Source: Oricola thermophila (GTDB taxonomy: Bacteria; Pseudomonadota; Alphaproteobacteria; Rhizobiales; Rhizobiaceae). From it: 64,000 nt of DNA. The translations under genes and the position numbers were made by a program. The notes below the pieces were generated by a model. That model saw nothing but the letters and a program-made list of their open reading frames with translations, was not told the origin of the DNA and ran no database searches. Positions 53,770-61,241 of this stretch are shown here, piece by piece (the first letter of the stretch is position 1; the number at the start of each line of letters is the position of its first letter). The stretch covers positions 620,001 through 684,000 of the forward strand of contig NZ_CP054836.1 of assembly GCF_013358405.1 (NCBI RefSeq). The letters run 5' to 3'.

Positions 53770-54390
53770 ATGACGAAGAAGCTGGGCATCGAGCCGTTCA
53801 TCCATCCGACGGCGCGCGTCACCAATTCCACCCTCGGACGCTACACGGAGATCGACGAGCGGTGCATCGTTTCCGAGTGCGAAATCGGCGACTATTCGTA
53901 CCTTATCCGTGAAACCGAGGCGTGGTGCGCGACCATCGGAAAGTTCGCGAACATCGCCAGTCATGTGCGCATCAACGCGACCAATCATCCGACCTGGCGG
54001 GCGACACAGCACCACTTCGTCTACCGGGCAGGCGACTACTTCGACGACGCATCCCACGAGGACGAATTCTTCGAATGGCGTCGCGGCAACCGGGTGGTCA
54101 TCGGTCACGATACCTGGATAGGCCACGGGGCGATCATCCTGCCCGGCGTGACCGTCGGCGACGGTGCCGCCATAGGCGCCGGCGCGGTCGTCACGAAGGA
54201 CGTTGCACCGTACACGATCGTGGGGGGCGTTCCGGCGCGGCCGATCCGGGAACGCTTCTCCAGGGCGACGGTGGACCGGCTACTGGCACTGGCCTGGTGG
54301 GACTGGGATCACGCCCGCCTGCGTTCTGCGCTCGAGGATTTCCGTGCGCTCGATGTCGAGGCGTTTCTGGACAAGTACGAATCCGCCTGA
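53770..54390 (+). CDS. Phosphonate-cluster hexapeptide-repeat acetyltransferase
   Basis: A 206-residue left-handed beta-helix transferase. Hexapeptide-like repeats run from about residue 10 to 65 and 108-155 ([35 protein letters not shown]). [17 protein letters not shown] is the usual start of the phosphonate-associated subgroup (TIGR03308). It may acetylate a phosphonate, as PhnO does, but this is inferred. It follows phnL by six bases and probably ends the phnG operon; a 233-base gap with Pho-box-like repeats comes next. Confidence 0.85.
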   Translation: MTKKLGIEPFIHPTARVTNSTLGRYTEIDERCIVSECEIGDYSYLIRETEAWCATIGKFANIASHVRINATNHPTWRATQHHFVYRAGDYFDDASHEDEFFEWRRGNRVVIGHDTWIGHGAIILPGVTVGDGAAIGAGAVVTKDVAPYTIVGGVPARPIRERFSRATVDRLLALAWWDWDHARLRSALEDFRALDVEAFLDKYESA

Positions 54391-54427
54391 GTTGCGCAGC
54401 GTTCATCATCCCGATTGCCGCACTTGT

Positions 54428-54444
54428 TGACAGTTCCGTGACAT
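54428..54444. promoter_or_regulatory. Pho-box-like repeat upstream of phnC, site 1
   Basis: TGACAG-N5-TGACAT, two half-sites at an 11-base period. This is the Pho box (CTGTCAT-N4-CTGTCAT) read on the opposite strand. PhoB control of phosphonate uptake is common. Confidence 0.5.
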
Positions 54445-54547
54445 GACGCGGACGGGAGCCCGGGCGACCGGCAGGAGATGCCCTGTTTTCAAGCATGCCG
54501 GGAGGGGCGGATGACCGTCCACAGCTCCGTTCGACATGTCATGGAAT

Positions 54548-54564
54548 TGAAATCGAACTGACAT
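54548..54564. promoter_or_regulatory. Pho-box-like repeat upstream of phnC, site 2
   Basis: TGAAAT-N5-TGACAT, same orientation and 11-base period as site 1, 60 bases before the phnC ATG. The first half has one mismatch. Confidence 0.5.
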
Positions 54565-54623
54565 TCTCCGGTTATCGAAGCCGCATAGACCCCGCATTGG
54601 CTCAATCGAAATCGGGGTTGCCG

Positions 54624-55463
54624 ATGCTCGAAATCAGGAACGTGACGCGCCGTTTCGGCGCAAATACGGCAGTGAAGTCAGTCGACCTCAGGATTCCGAC
54701 CGGCCAGATGGTCGGCATAATCGGCGCTTCGGGCGCCGGAAAATCGACGCTCCTGCGGATGATCAACCGGCTGATCGATCCTTCTGAAGGCAGCATCCTG
54801 TTCGAGGGCAGGGAAGTGTCGTCGCTAAAGGGCAAGGCGTTGCGGAGCTGGCATCGCGATTGCGCGATGGTATTCCAGCAGTTCAATCTGGTGCCGCGTC
54901 TCGATGTCGTGTCGAACGTTATGCACGGCTTGCTGAACGAGCGCTCGACGCTGGCGACAATATTCAACGTCTGGCCGCGCGCCGACATTCTGCGCGCCAT
55001 CGACATTCTCGAGCGCCTCGGCGTCGGCGATCACGCCGTGAAGCGCGCCGAAGCGCTCTCCGGCGGCCAGCAGCAGCGCGTGGCCATTGCGCGGGCTCTG
55101 ATGCAGCAGCCGAAGGTTGTTCTCGCCGACGAACCGATTGCATCGCTCGATCCACGCAACGCGCAGATCGTCATGCAGTCGCTCAGGGACATCAACCGGC
55201 AGGACGGCCTCACTGTCATTACCAATCTTCATACGCTCGACACCGCGCGAGCCTTCTGCGAGCGCATCATCGGCATGTCCGCGGGAGAGGTGGTGTTCGA
55301 CGGCACGCCGGAGGACCTCACGGAGGCCGCTGCACGCCGCATCTACGGGGCGGACGGCCTCGATGAGGCGTTCTCCGAATCTGTCACCTCGACCAGCTTC
55401 AACGCCGTGCGGGAGACGGTCGCGCCCAAGCCCGAGCCGGAAGTGCTGGCGGCGCAGCCCTGA
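54624..55463 (+). CDS. phnC: Phosphonate ABC transporter ATP-binding protein
   Basis: A 279-residue ATPase. Walker [10 protein letters not shown], signature [15 protein letters not shown], Walker [14 protein letters not shown] and the H-loop NLHTLD (histidine in NLH, the usual PhnC variant) are present. It powers PhnDEE. The ATG at 54624 starts MLEIRNV; the in-frame extension to 54495 covers the Pho-box region and is not coding. About 30 residues extend the C-terminus. Confidence 0.93.
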   Translation: MLEIRNVTRRFGANTAVKSVDLRIPTGQMVGIIGASGAGKSTLLRMINRLIDPSEGSILFEGREVSSLKGKALRSWHRDCAMVFQQFNLVPRLDVVSNVMHGLLNERSTLATIFNVWPRADILRAIDILERLGVGDHAVKRAEALSGGQQQRVAIARALMQQPKVVLADEPIASLDPRNAQIVMQSLRDINRQDGLTVITNLHTLDTARAFCERIIGMSAGEVVFDGTPEDLTEAAARRIYGADGLDEAFSESVTSTSFNAVRETVAPKPEPEVLAAQP

Positions 55464-55561
55464 CGGCGGTTTCGGAATTCCTCGCGATGTGGGTCGCGTC
55501 GCGCGGATGCATGCTTCGAACGACCACCAACCGGGCAATCCAGCCCAACAGGAGAGACCTT

Positions 55562-56476
55562 ATGTTCAAGAAGCTTCTTCTCGCGACGGTCGCCGTTGCT
55601 GCTGTCGCAGCCGGCTCCCTGTCCGCCAAGGCGCAGGAGATCAACGAGTTCCGGATCGGCATTCTCGGTGGCGAAAACGCCCAGGATCGCCTGACCTCCA
55701 ACGAGTGCGTCCGCGCCTACGTCCAGGACCTGCTCGGCGTCGAGACCAAGCTGTTTACCCCGGCTGATTATGACGGCGTGATCCAGGGGCTGCTCGGCGG
55801 GACCATCGACATGGCCTGGCTCGGCGCCTCGGCTTACGCGAAGACCTATCTGACCGATCCGGAAGCCGTGGATGTCGTACTCGTCAAGACAAACCTTGAC
55901 GGTTCCTTCGCATATCACTCTGTCGGCTTTGCCCGCGCCGATTCCGGCATCAAGTCGCTTGCCGACATGAAGGGCAAGGTCTTCGCTTTCGGCGATCCGA
56001 ACTCGACCTCCGGATATCTCATTCCCTCGATCGAGATTCCGCAGGAGATTGGCGCCACGATGGAATCCGGCGACTATTTCAAGGAAGTGAAGTTCGTCGG
56101 CGGTCATGAACAGACAATCGTTGCCGTCAACAACGGCGAAGTCGACGCGGGCGTCACATGGGCCGACGGTCAGGGTGCCTGGGAAGACGGCTACAATTCC
56201 GGCGCATTGCGCAAGGCCGTCGACTCCGGCCTCATCGACATGAACGATCTCGTCGAGATCTGGAAGTCCAAGCCGATCCCGGAAGGTCCGATCGTGCTGC
56301 GTCGTGCGCTGCCGGAGGATGTCAAGACCAAGGTCGTCGACTTCCTGAAGGGCCTGCACGACAGCGACCCCCAGTGCGCCTACAACATGGCCGCCGGCGA
56401 TACGGCGGGCTTCCGTCCGATCACGCACGAGGCCTACGAGACGATCATCGCCGTCCGCAAGGCCAAGGGCAGCTAG
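55562..56476 (+). CDS. phnD: Phosphonate ABC transporter substrate-binding protein
   Basis: A 304-residue periplasmic protein. The signal peptide ends near SAKAQ (residue 22). FRIGILGGENAQDRL and the PhnD block FGDPNSTSGYLIPS are clear. It captures phosphonates for PhnCEE. AGGAGAG lies before the ATG at 55562. A GC-rich hairpin follows, before phnE1. Confidence 0.93.
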   Translation: MFKKLLLATVAVAAVAAGSLSAKAQEINEFRIGILGGENAQDRLTSNECVRAYVQDLLGVETKLFTPADYDGVIQGLLGGTIDMAWLGASAYAKTYLTDPEAVDVVLVKTNLDGSFAYHSVGFARADSGIKSLADMKGKVFAFGDPNSTSGYLIPSIEIPQEIGATMESGDYFKEVKFVGGHEQTIVAVNNGEVDAGVTWADGQGAWEDGYNSGALRKAVDSGLIDMNDLVEIWKSKPIPEGPIVLRRALPEDVKTKVVDFLKGLHDSDPQCAYNMAAGDTAGFRPITHEAYETIIAVRKAKGS

Positions 56477-56495
56477 TCGCAAGATTTCAACATTG

Positions 56496-56516
56496 CCGGG
56501 CGGGTTTCCCGCCCGG
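56496..56516 (+). promoter_or_regulatory. Intercistronic hairpin between phnD and phnE1
   Basis: CCGGGCGGG (56496-56504) pairs perfectly with CCCGCCCGG (56508-56516) around TTT; no T-run follows. Same position and character as the hairpins after xylF and dctP. Confidence 0.65.
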
Positions 56517-56541
56517 TGCCTGATTATTGAAGGTCTGGGAC

Positions 56542-57399
56542 ATGGCGCAAATCGCGGCGGGCGGAAGCCAGGACATCAGGACTGCATATCTGGCGATGGC
56601 GCGCCAGAAGCAAGTGTATAGCGGGATCATCGTACTGGTCTTCGCGCTTCTGATGGTGTCGGGCTATCAGCTCGCAAACATGCGCAGTGCCGGCGGTTTC
56701 CTGGACGGGTTGACGAGCTTCTTTGACTTTCCCCACGAGGTCATTGCCGAAGCGAGCGAGAAGGCCGCCAATCTTCCGGGACTGCTGGTCAGGTTTTTTC
56801 CGTCATTGATCGAAACCATCAACATAGCGGGCGTTTCGACCCTGATCGGTGCGATCGCGGCCGTGTTCCTGTCCCTGCTTTCGACGCGCGGACTCGCGCG
56901 GTTTCCGCGTCTGATCCCCGTTTTCCGGCGGATCATGGACGTCACGCGCGCGATTCCCGAGATCGTCGTCGCGCTGATCCTCATCTTCGTTCTCGGTGGC
57001 GGTCCGGTTCCGGCCATGATTGCCATCGCCGTCCACACATCGGGTGCGCTGGGCAAGCTGTTTTCGGAAGTCAACGAAAACGCGGACCTGAAGCCGCTGG
57101 AGGGACTGGCTTCCGTCGGCGCCAACTGGTCGCAGCGCATGTGGCTCGGTGTCGTGCCGCAGGTTGCGCCGAACTGGCTCTCCTACGGATTGCTTCGCTT
57201 TGAGATCAATGTCCGGGCTTCTGCCATTCTCGGCTTCGTGGGCTCCGGTGGCATTGGCCACGACCTGCGGCTGGCCATGCAGTGGGGTGTTGGCCGTTAC
57301 GACGAGGTCGTCTCGATATTCATCCTGTTGTTCCTCGCCATCGTGATTATCGACCAGGTATCCAGCCACTACCGAAACCGTCTCGTGAAAGGTCACTGA
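56542..57399 (+). CDS. phnE: Phosphonate ABC transporter permease, first copy
   Basis: A 285-residue permease with about six membrane helices. The EAA-type loop is in EGLASVGANWSQRMWLGVVPQVAPNWLSY; RAIPEIVVALI is another PhnE mark. It pairs with the second PhnE in one transporter. The ATG at 56542 is preferred to a TTG at 56527. Five bases separate it from phnE2. Confidence 0.92.
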   Translation: MAQIAAGGSQDIRTAYLAMARQKQVYSGIIVLVFALLMVSGYQLANMRSAGGFLDGLTSFFDFPHEVIAEASEKAANLPGLLVRFFPSLIETINIAGVSTLIGAIAAVFLSLLSTRGLARFPRLIPVFRRIMDVTRAIPEIVVALILIFVLGGGPVPAMIAIAVHTSGALGKLFSEVNENADLKPLEGLASVGANWSQRMWLGVVPQVAPNWLSYGLLRFEINVRASAILGFVGSGGIGHDLRLAMQWGVGRYDEVVSIFILLFLAIVIIDQVSSHYRNRLVKGH

Positions 57400-57404
57400 A
57401 AGCC

Positions 57405-58757
57405 ATGTCCGCAACAGCCGCCGATTTCGGTTCAACCGGCGCCCGCACCGACCTGCGCGAAGCGGTGGTCGCCGGGATCAACCGGCGCAAGTGGATATCC
57501 TTCGCGATTCCCGTGCTGATCCTCGTCTATCTGGGCTATTCCGCGTTCGCGTTCGACGTGGCGGGCCTGTTGCAGAGAGCCCGGCTCGACAACGTGCAGA
57601 TACTCCTCTCGGACTTCGTGAGCTACAAGACGCACGTTACCCGCGACAATCGTTCGGCGTCGATCGTCGTCGCCATCGAGGGGGAAAACAAGGGTACATA
57701 TCCCGAGGGACAGATGCCGGGCTTTGTCTCGATGGATGGAGATGTGGTGAGGATCGATCTCGGTGGCGGGCATCGTGTGACCTACGAGGGCCCGGTCGCG
57801 ACCTACAGCTACCCCGGCTATGGCGAAATCGTTGTCTCGCGGGACGGCAATCGCGTCGACCTGTCATTGCCGGGAGAGGATTTGCCTCCCTTCATCAATG
57901 CCTCGCGCAGCCGCGTGACGATCAAGACACCTCGGGGCCGGATGTCGTACACGCGCAACAAGATCGAGACCTTCAAATACGACTATGGCTGGGAATTGTT
58001 CTTCTTCACGCTGGACAGCCCGTTCGCCGGCAAGGGGCCGGGAGAATTGATCGAACTGGCGCTGTGGGGCGAGCGGATCGATCCGGACAGGAGCAACCTC
58101 TCCTACATGTTCTCCGAATTCTGGAACAACCGGATGTGGCGACACAAGGACGTCATGTGGGCGATTTTCGAGACCGTGCTCATGGCTTTCCTTGGGACCA
58201 TGACGGCGGCTCTCGTGGCGCTTCCACTTGCCTTTGTCGCGGCACTGAACTTCACCCCGTCACGTGTGGCTCGCGCAGGCGCACGCCGTCTCTTCGATTT
58301 TTTCCGCGGCGTGGACGGCCTGATCTGGACGATCATTTTGAGCCGCGCCTTCGGCCCCGGTCCGCTTACCGGTGCTATTGCGATCGCGATCACCGATACC
58401 GGCAGCTTTGGCAAGATGTTCTCCGAGGCGCTCGAGAACGTGGATCACAAGCAGATCGAGGGCGTTCAGTCGACCGGCGCCAACGTGCTTCAGCGGGCAC
58501 GTTTCGCAGTCTTGCCGCAGGTGGTCCCGGTGTTTCTCAGCCAGGTGCTCTACTACTTCGAATCCAACACGCGGAGCGCGACGGTGATCGGCGCCATCGT
58601 GGGTGGCGGCATCGGACTCCTGCTGACGCAGGCAATCTCCACCCAGAAGGACTGGGAAGAAGTCAGCTACTACATCGTGCTCATCATCCTGATGGTGATG
58701 GCGATGGACAGCGCTTCGGGCTGGATCCGGGCCAAACTGATCGGCCGGTCGTCCTGA
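57405..58757 (+). CDS. phnE: Phosphonate ABC transporter permease, second copy with large periplasmic insert
   Basis: A 450-residue permease. After the first helix (about residues 32-50) a segment of about 190 residues without membrane helices, rich in beta strands (GGGHRVTYEGPVATYSYPGYGEIVVS), precedes the permease domain (about 250-440) with its EAA loop EGVQSTGANVLQRARFAVLPQVVPVF. The long insert makes it much larger than PhnE1; similar long PhnE2 proteins occur in rhizobia as I remember. The insert may contact PhnD. Confidence 0.9.
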   Translation: MSATAADFGSTGARTDLREAVVAGINRRKWISFAIPVLILVYLGYSAFAFDVAGLLQRARLDNVQILLSDFVSYKTHVTRDNRSASIVVAIEGENKGTYPEGQMPGFVSMDGDVVRIDLGGGHRVTYEGPVATYSYPGYGEIVVSRDGNRVDLSLPGEDLPPFINASRSRVTIKTPRGRMSYTRNKIETFKYDYGWELFFFTLDSPFAGKGPGELIELALWGERIDPDRSNLSYMFSEFWNNRMWRHKDVMWAIFETVLMAFLGTMTAALVALPLAFVAALNFTPSRVARAGARRLFDFFRGVDGLIWTIILSRAFGPGPLTGAIAIAITDTGSFGKMFSEALENVDHKQIEGVQSTGANVLQRARFAVLPQVVPVFLSQVLYYFESNTRSATVIGAIVGGGIGLLLTQAISTQKDWEEVSYYIVLIILMVMAMDSASGWIRAKLIGRSS

Positions 58758-58862
58758 ACGCATGCGGTTGGCCGGGCCAGCGACGGCGGAACGTAAACCT
58801 GCCGCCTTTCCCTGCCACTGCGTCATTGCGGAATCGGATAAAGGAATGGGGTAAGTCTTTTC

Positions 58863-60053
58863 ATGAACGAAATCAGGGGCGCATTGGCCTTCGCCGTGAC
58901 ACAGTCGGAAGAAATTTTCACGAATGCTCGCATCGTCCTTGCCGACGAGGTGCTTGACGGCACCGTTGTCGTGCGGGACGGGCGGATTGCCGATATCCAG
59001 CCCGGCGGCACGGCGGTGCCCGCACATGACCTGGAGGGCGACTATCTGACGCCCGGCCTTGTCGAGCTGCATACGGACCATCTGGAAACCCACTACAGCC
59101 CGCGCCCCGGCGTTGTCTGGAACCTGATGGCATCCGTGCAGGCGTATGACGCGCAGATCGCCACGTCCGGCATCACAACGGTGTTCGATTGCTTCCGCAT
59201 GGGATCGGACGAGGACGGCGGCTTCCAGCCGGGCGAGATGCGAAAGCTGGCGGACGCGCTGAAGGCGGCGCAGACGAAGGGTCGGCTGCGCGCTGAACAC
59301 CGCATCCACCTGCGCTGCGAGGTGTCGTCCCACAACGTGCTCGAGGAACTCGACCAGTTCCGTGGCGAGGAACTGGTCGGTCTTGTCTCGCTGATGGATC
59401 ATGCGCCGGGGCAGAGGCAGTTCCAGACAATGGACAAGTATGTCCTCTACTACCAGAAGAAGCGTGGCCTGAACGATGACGAGTTCGCGGAGTTCGTGAA
59501 GCGCAGGCAGGAGGAATCGGCACGCTATTCCGACAGGCATCGCGCGGAAATCGCTGAACACTGCCATGCAATGGGCATCGCCATCGCCTCGCATGACGAC
59601 GCCACGCTGGATCATGTGGCGGAAGCGATCCGGCTCGGTGTCAGGCTGGCGGAATTCCCGACCACCCTCGAGGCTGCGAAGGCTTCGCACGAGGCGGGCA
59701 TGAGCGTGCTCATGGGGGCGCCCAACATTGTGCGCGGCGGCTCGCATTCGGGCAATATCGCGGCAATCGATCTGGCGAGGCACGGAATTCTGGATGTGTT
59801 GTCCTCGGACTATATCCCGTTCAGCCTGCTGCATTCGGTCTTCGTCATCGCGCATGACGTCGAGACGATCACGTTGCCGATAGCAATGCGCATGGTCACC
59901 AAGACGCCGGCCGAGGCTGTCGGATTGGTGGACCGCGGCGAGATCGCGATCGGCAAGCGCGCGGATGTCGTTCGGGTCCATCATGACCCCGAACACTCGG
60001 ATCATGTGCCCGTGGTGCGCGGTGTCTGGCGCGCAGGTCGCCGCGTGGCGTGA
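58863..60053 (+). CDS. phnM: Ribose 1-methylphosphonate triphosphate diphosphatase
   Basis: A 396-residue amidohydrolase-fold enzyme that removes pyrophosphate from the ribose triphosphate phosphonate before PhnJ acts. Metal-binding HTDHLETHYSPRPGV and later DHAPGQRQFQTMDKY, SHDDATLDHV and LSSDYIPFSLLHS are the usual PhnM blocks. The ATG at 58863 follows a 105-base gap after phnE2. It ends just before phnN. Confidence 0.94.
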   Translation: MNEIRGALAFAVTQSEEIFTNARIVLADEVLDGTVVVRDGRIADIQPGGTAVPAHDLEGDYLTPGLVELHTDHLETHYSPRPGVVWNLMASVQAYDAQIATSGITTVFDCFRMGSDEDGGFQPGEMRKLADALKAAQTKGRLRAEHRIHLRCEVSSHNVLEELDQFRGEELVGLVSLMDHAPGQRQFQTMDKYVLYYQKKRGLNDDEFAEFVKRRQEESARYSDRHRAEIAEHCHAMGIAIASHDDATLDHVAEAIRLGVRLAEFPTTLEAAKASHEAGMSVLMGAPNIVRGGSHSGNIAAIDLARHGILDVLSSDYIPFSLLHSVFVIAHDVETITLPIAMRMVTKTPAEAVGLVDRGEIAIGKRADVVRVHHDPEHSDHVPVVRGVWRAGRRVA

Positions 60054-60058
60054 CAGGC

Positions 60059-60646
60059 ATGGCGATGCCAGGAGAGCAGGGCTGCTTCATCGCCGTTGTC
60101 GGGCCGAGCGGATCCGGCAAGGATACGATCATAAACTGGCTGAGGCCGAGACTGGCGGCGGACGCGCGGGTGATGTTCGTGCGCCGCGCCGTGACCCGCG
60201 ATGCAGACGGCGCGACCGAGGATCACGACTCGCTTGATCGGGAAACCTTCGATCGTGAGGAGGAGGCCGGGCGCTATGCCGTCTGCTGGAACGCACATGG
60301 CCTTCGCTATGGCCTTCCCGCCGCGGCCCTCCGTCATGTCGAACGCGGCGGCATAGCAATCGGCAACGGATCGCGTCGAGCGCTGCGCGAAATCGAACTG
60401 GTATTCGGAAATCTTCTGGTCGTCAGCCTGAAGGTGGACAGGGATGTCCTCGCGCGGCGGCTTGCAGGGCGGGGGCGCGAAACAACCGAAGAGATCGCAA
60501 GGCGGCTGGCACGCAGCGAACTGGCCCTGCCGGTTGCCTGCCGCGTGGTCGAGATCGACAATTCGGGCCCTGTCGATCGGGCTGGCGAGGCTTTCCTGGC
60601 GCTGATTGAGAATGAATTCGGCCTGGGAACCGTCCGACCGGCCTAG
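60059..60646 (+). CDS. phnN: Ribose 1,5-bisphosphate phosphokinase
   Basis: A 195-residue guanylate-kinase-like enzyme that makes PRPP from ribose 1,5-bisphosphate, the last step of the C-P lyase pathway. The P-loop is GPSGSGKDT; RRAVTRDADGATEDH is the substrate region. Three starts are possible: GTG 60050 overlapping the phnM stop, ATG 60059 or ATG 60065. Its stop overlaps the convergent putR stop (CTAG). phnP, the cyclic phosphodiesterase needed before it, is not in the window. Confidence 0.9.
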   Translation: MAMPGEQGCFIAVVGPSGSGKDTIINWLRPRLAADARVMFVRRAVTRDADGATEDHDSLDRETFDREEEAGRYAVCWNAHGLRYGLPAAALRHVERGGIAIGNGSRRALREIELVFGNLLVVSLKVDRDVLARRLAGRGRETTEEIARRLARSELALPVACRVVEIDNSGPVDRAGEAFLALIENEFGLGTVRPA

Positions 60647-61125
60647 TCCTCCGGCAGCGGCCCGTCCTTGACTGCCTGCATCGAGACATAGGTCGAGGTG
60701 TTGGAAACGTGCGGCAGGGACGAAATCGCTTCGCCCAGCACACGCCGGTAGGCCGCGATGTCGCGGGTGCGCACCTTCAGCAGGAAATCGAACGGCCCCG
60801 CAATCATGTGGCACTGTTCGACCTCGGGGATGCGCTTCACCGCGGCATTGAAATCCGCGAGTGCCCGTTCCGTCGTGTCGGAGAGCTTCACTTCGGTGAA
60901 GGCGACGTGTTCGCGGCCCATCTTTGCCATGTCGAGCACGGCCTTGAAGCCGAGGATGTAACCATCCTCGATCAACCGTTTCAGACGCACCTGGCAGGGG
61001 CTCTTGGAAAGGCCGACGCGGCGGGCGAGCTCCGTCACCGGCAGGCGCCCCTCGGATTCAAGGATGGCTATGATGCGTCGATCGTATCGGTCAAGTCGAT
61101 TGCCTTCCGGTCTTGTATCATCCAT
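60643..61125 (-). CDS. putR: Lrp/AsnC-family regulator of proline catabolism
   Basis: A 160-residue Lrp-type regulator: helix-turn-helix at about residues 15-60 (LPVTELARRVGLSKSPCQVRLKRLIEDGYI) and a C-terminal RAM ligand domain. It is divergent from putA with 116 bases between starts, the usual layout of PutR, which activates putA with proline. The ATG at 61125 is preferred to a longer frame. Its stop overlaps the phnN stop. Confidence 0.9.
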   Translation of the reverse strand: MDDTRPEGNRLDRYDRRIIAILESEGRLPVTELARRVGLSKSPCQVRLKRLIEDGYILGFKAVLDMAKMGREHVAFTEVKLSDTTERALADFNAAVKRIPEVEQCHMIAGPFDFLLKVRTRDIAAYRRVLGEAISSLPHVSNTSTYVSMQAVKDGPLPED

Positions 61126-61241
61126 GAGGACTTCATTCCGGCTCAAAATTGGGAAAACTTCCTGCGATGCCCGAAAACTAGGGAAAATGGCCTTCAGGGT
61201 CAATGTTACGATGACGGCAGGTTCGCAGTTCGGAGAGAGCC

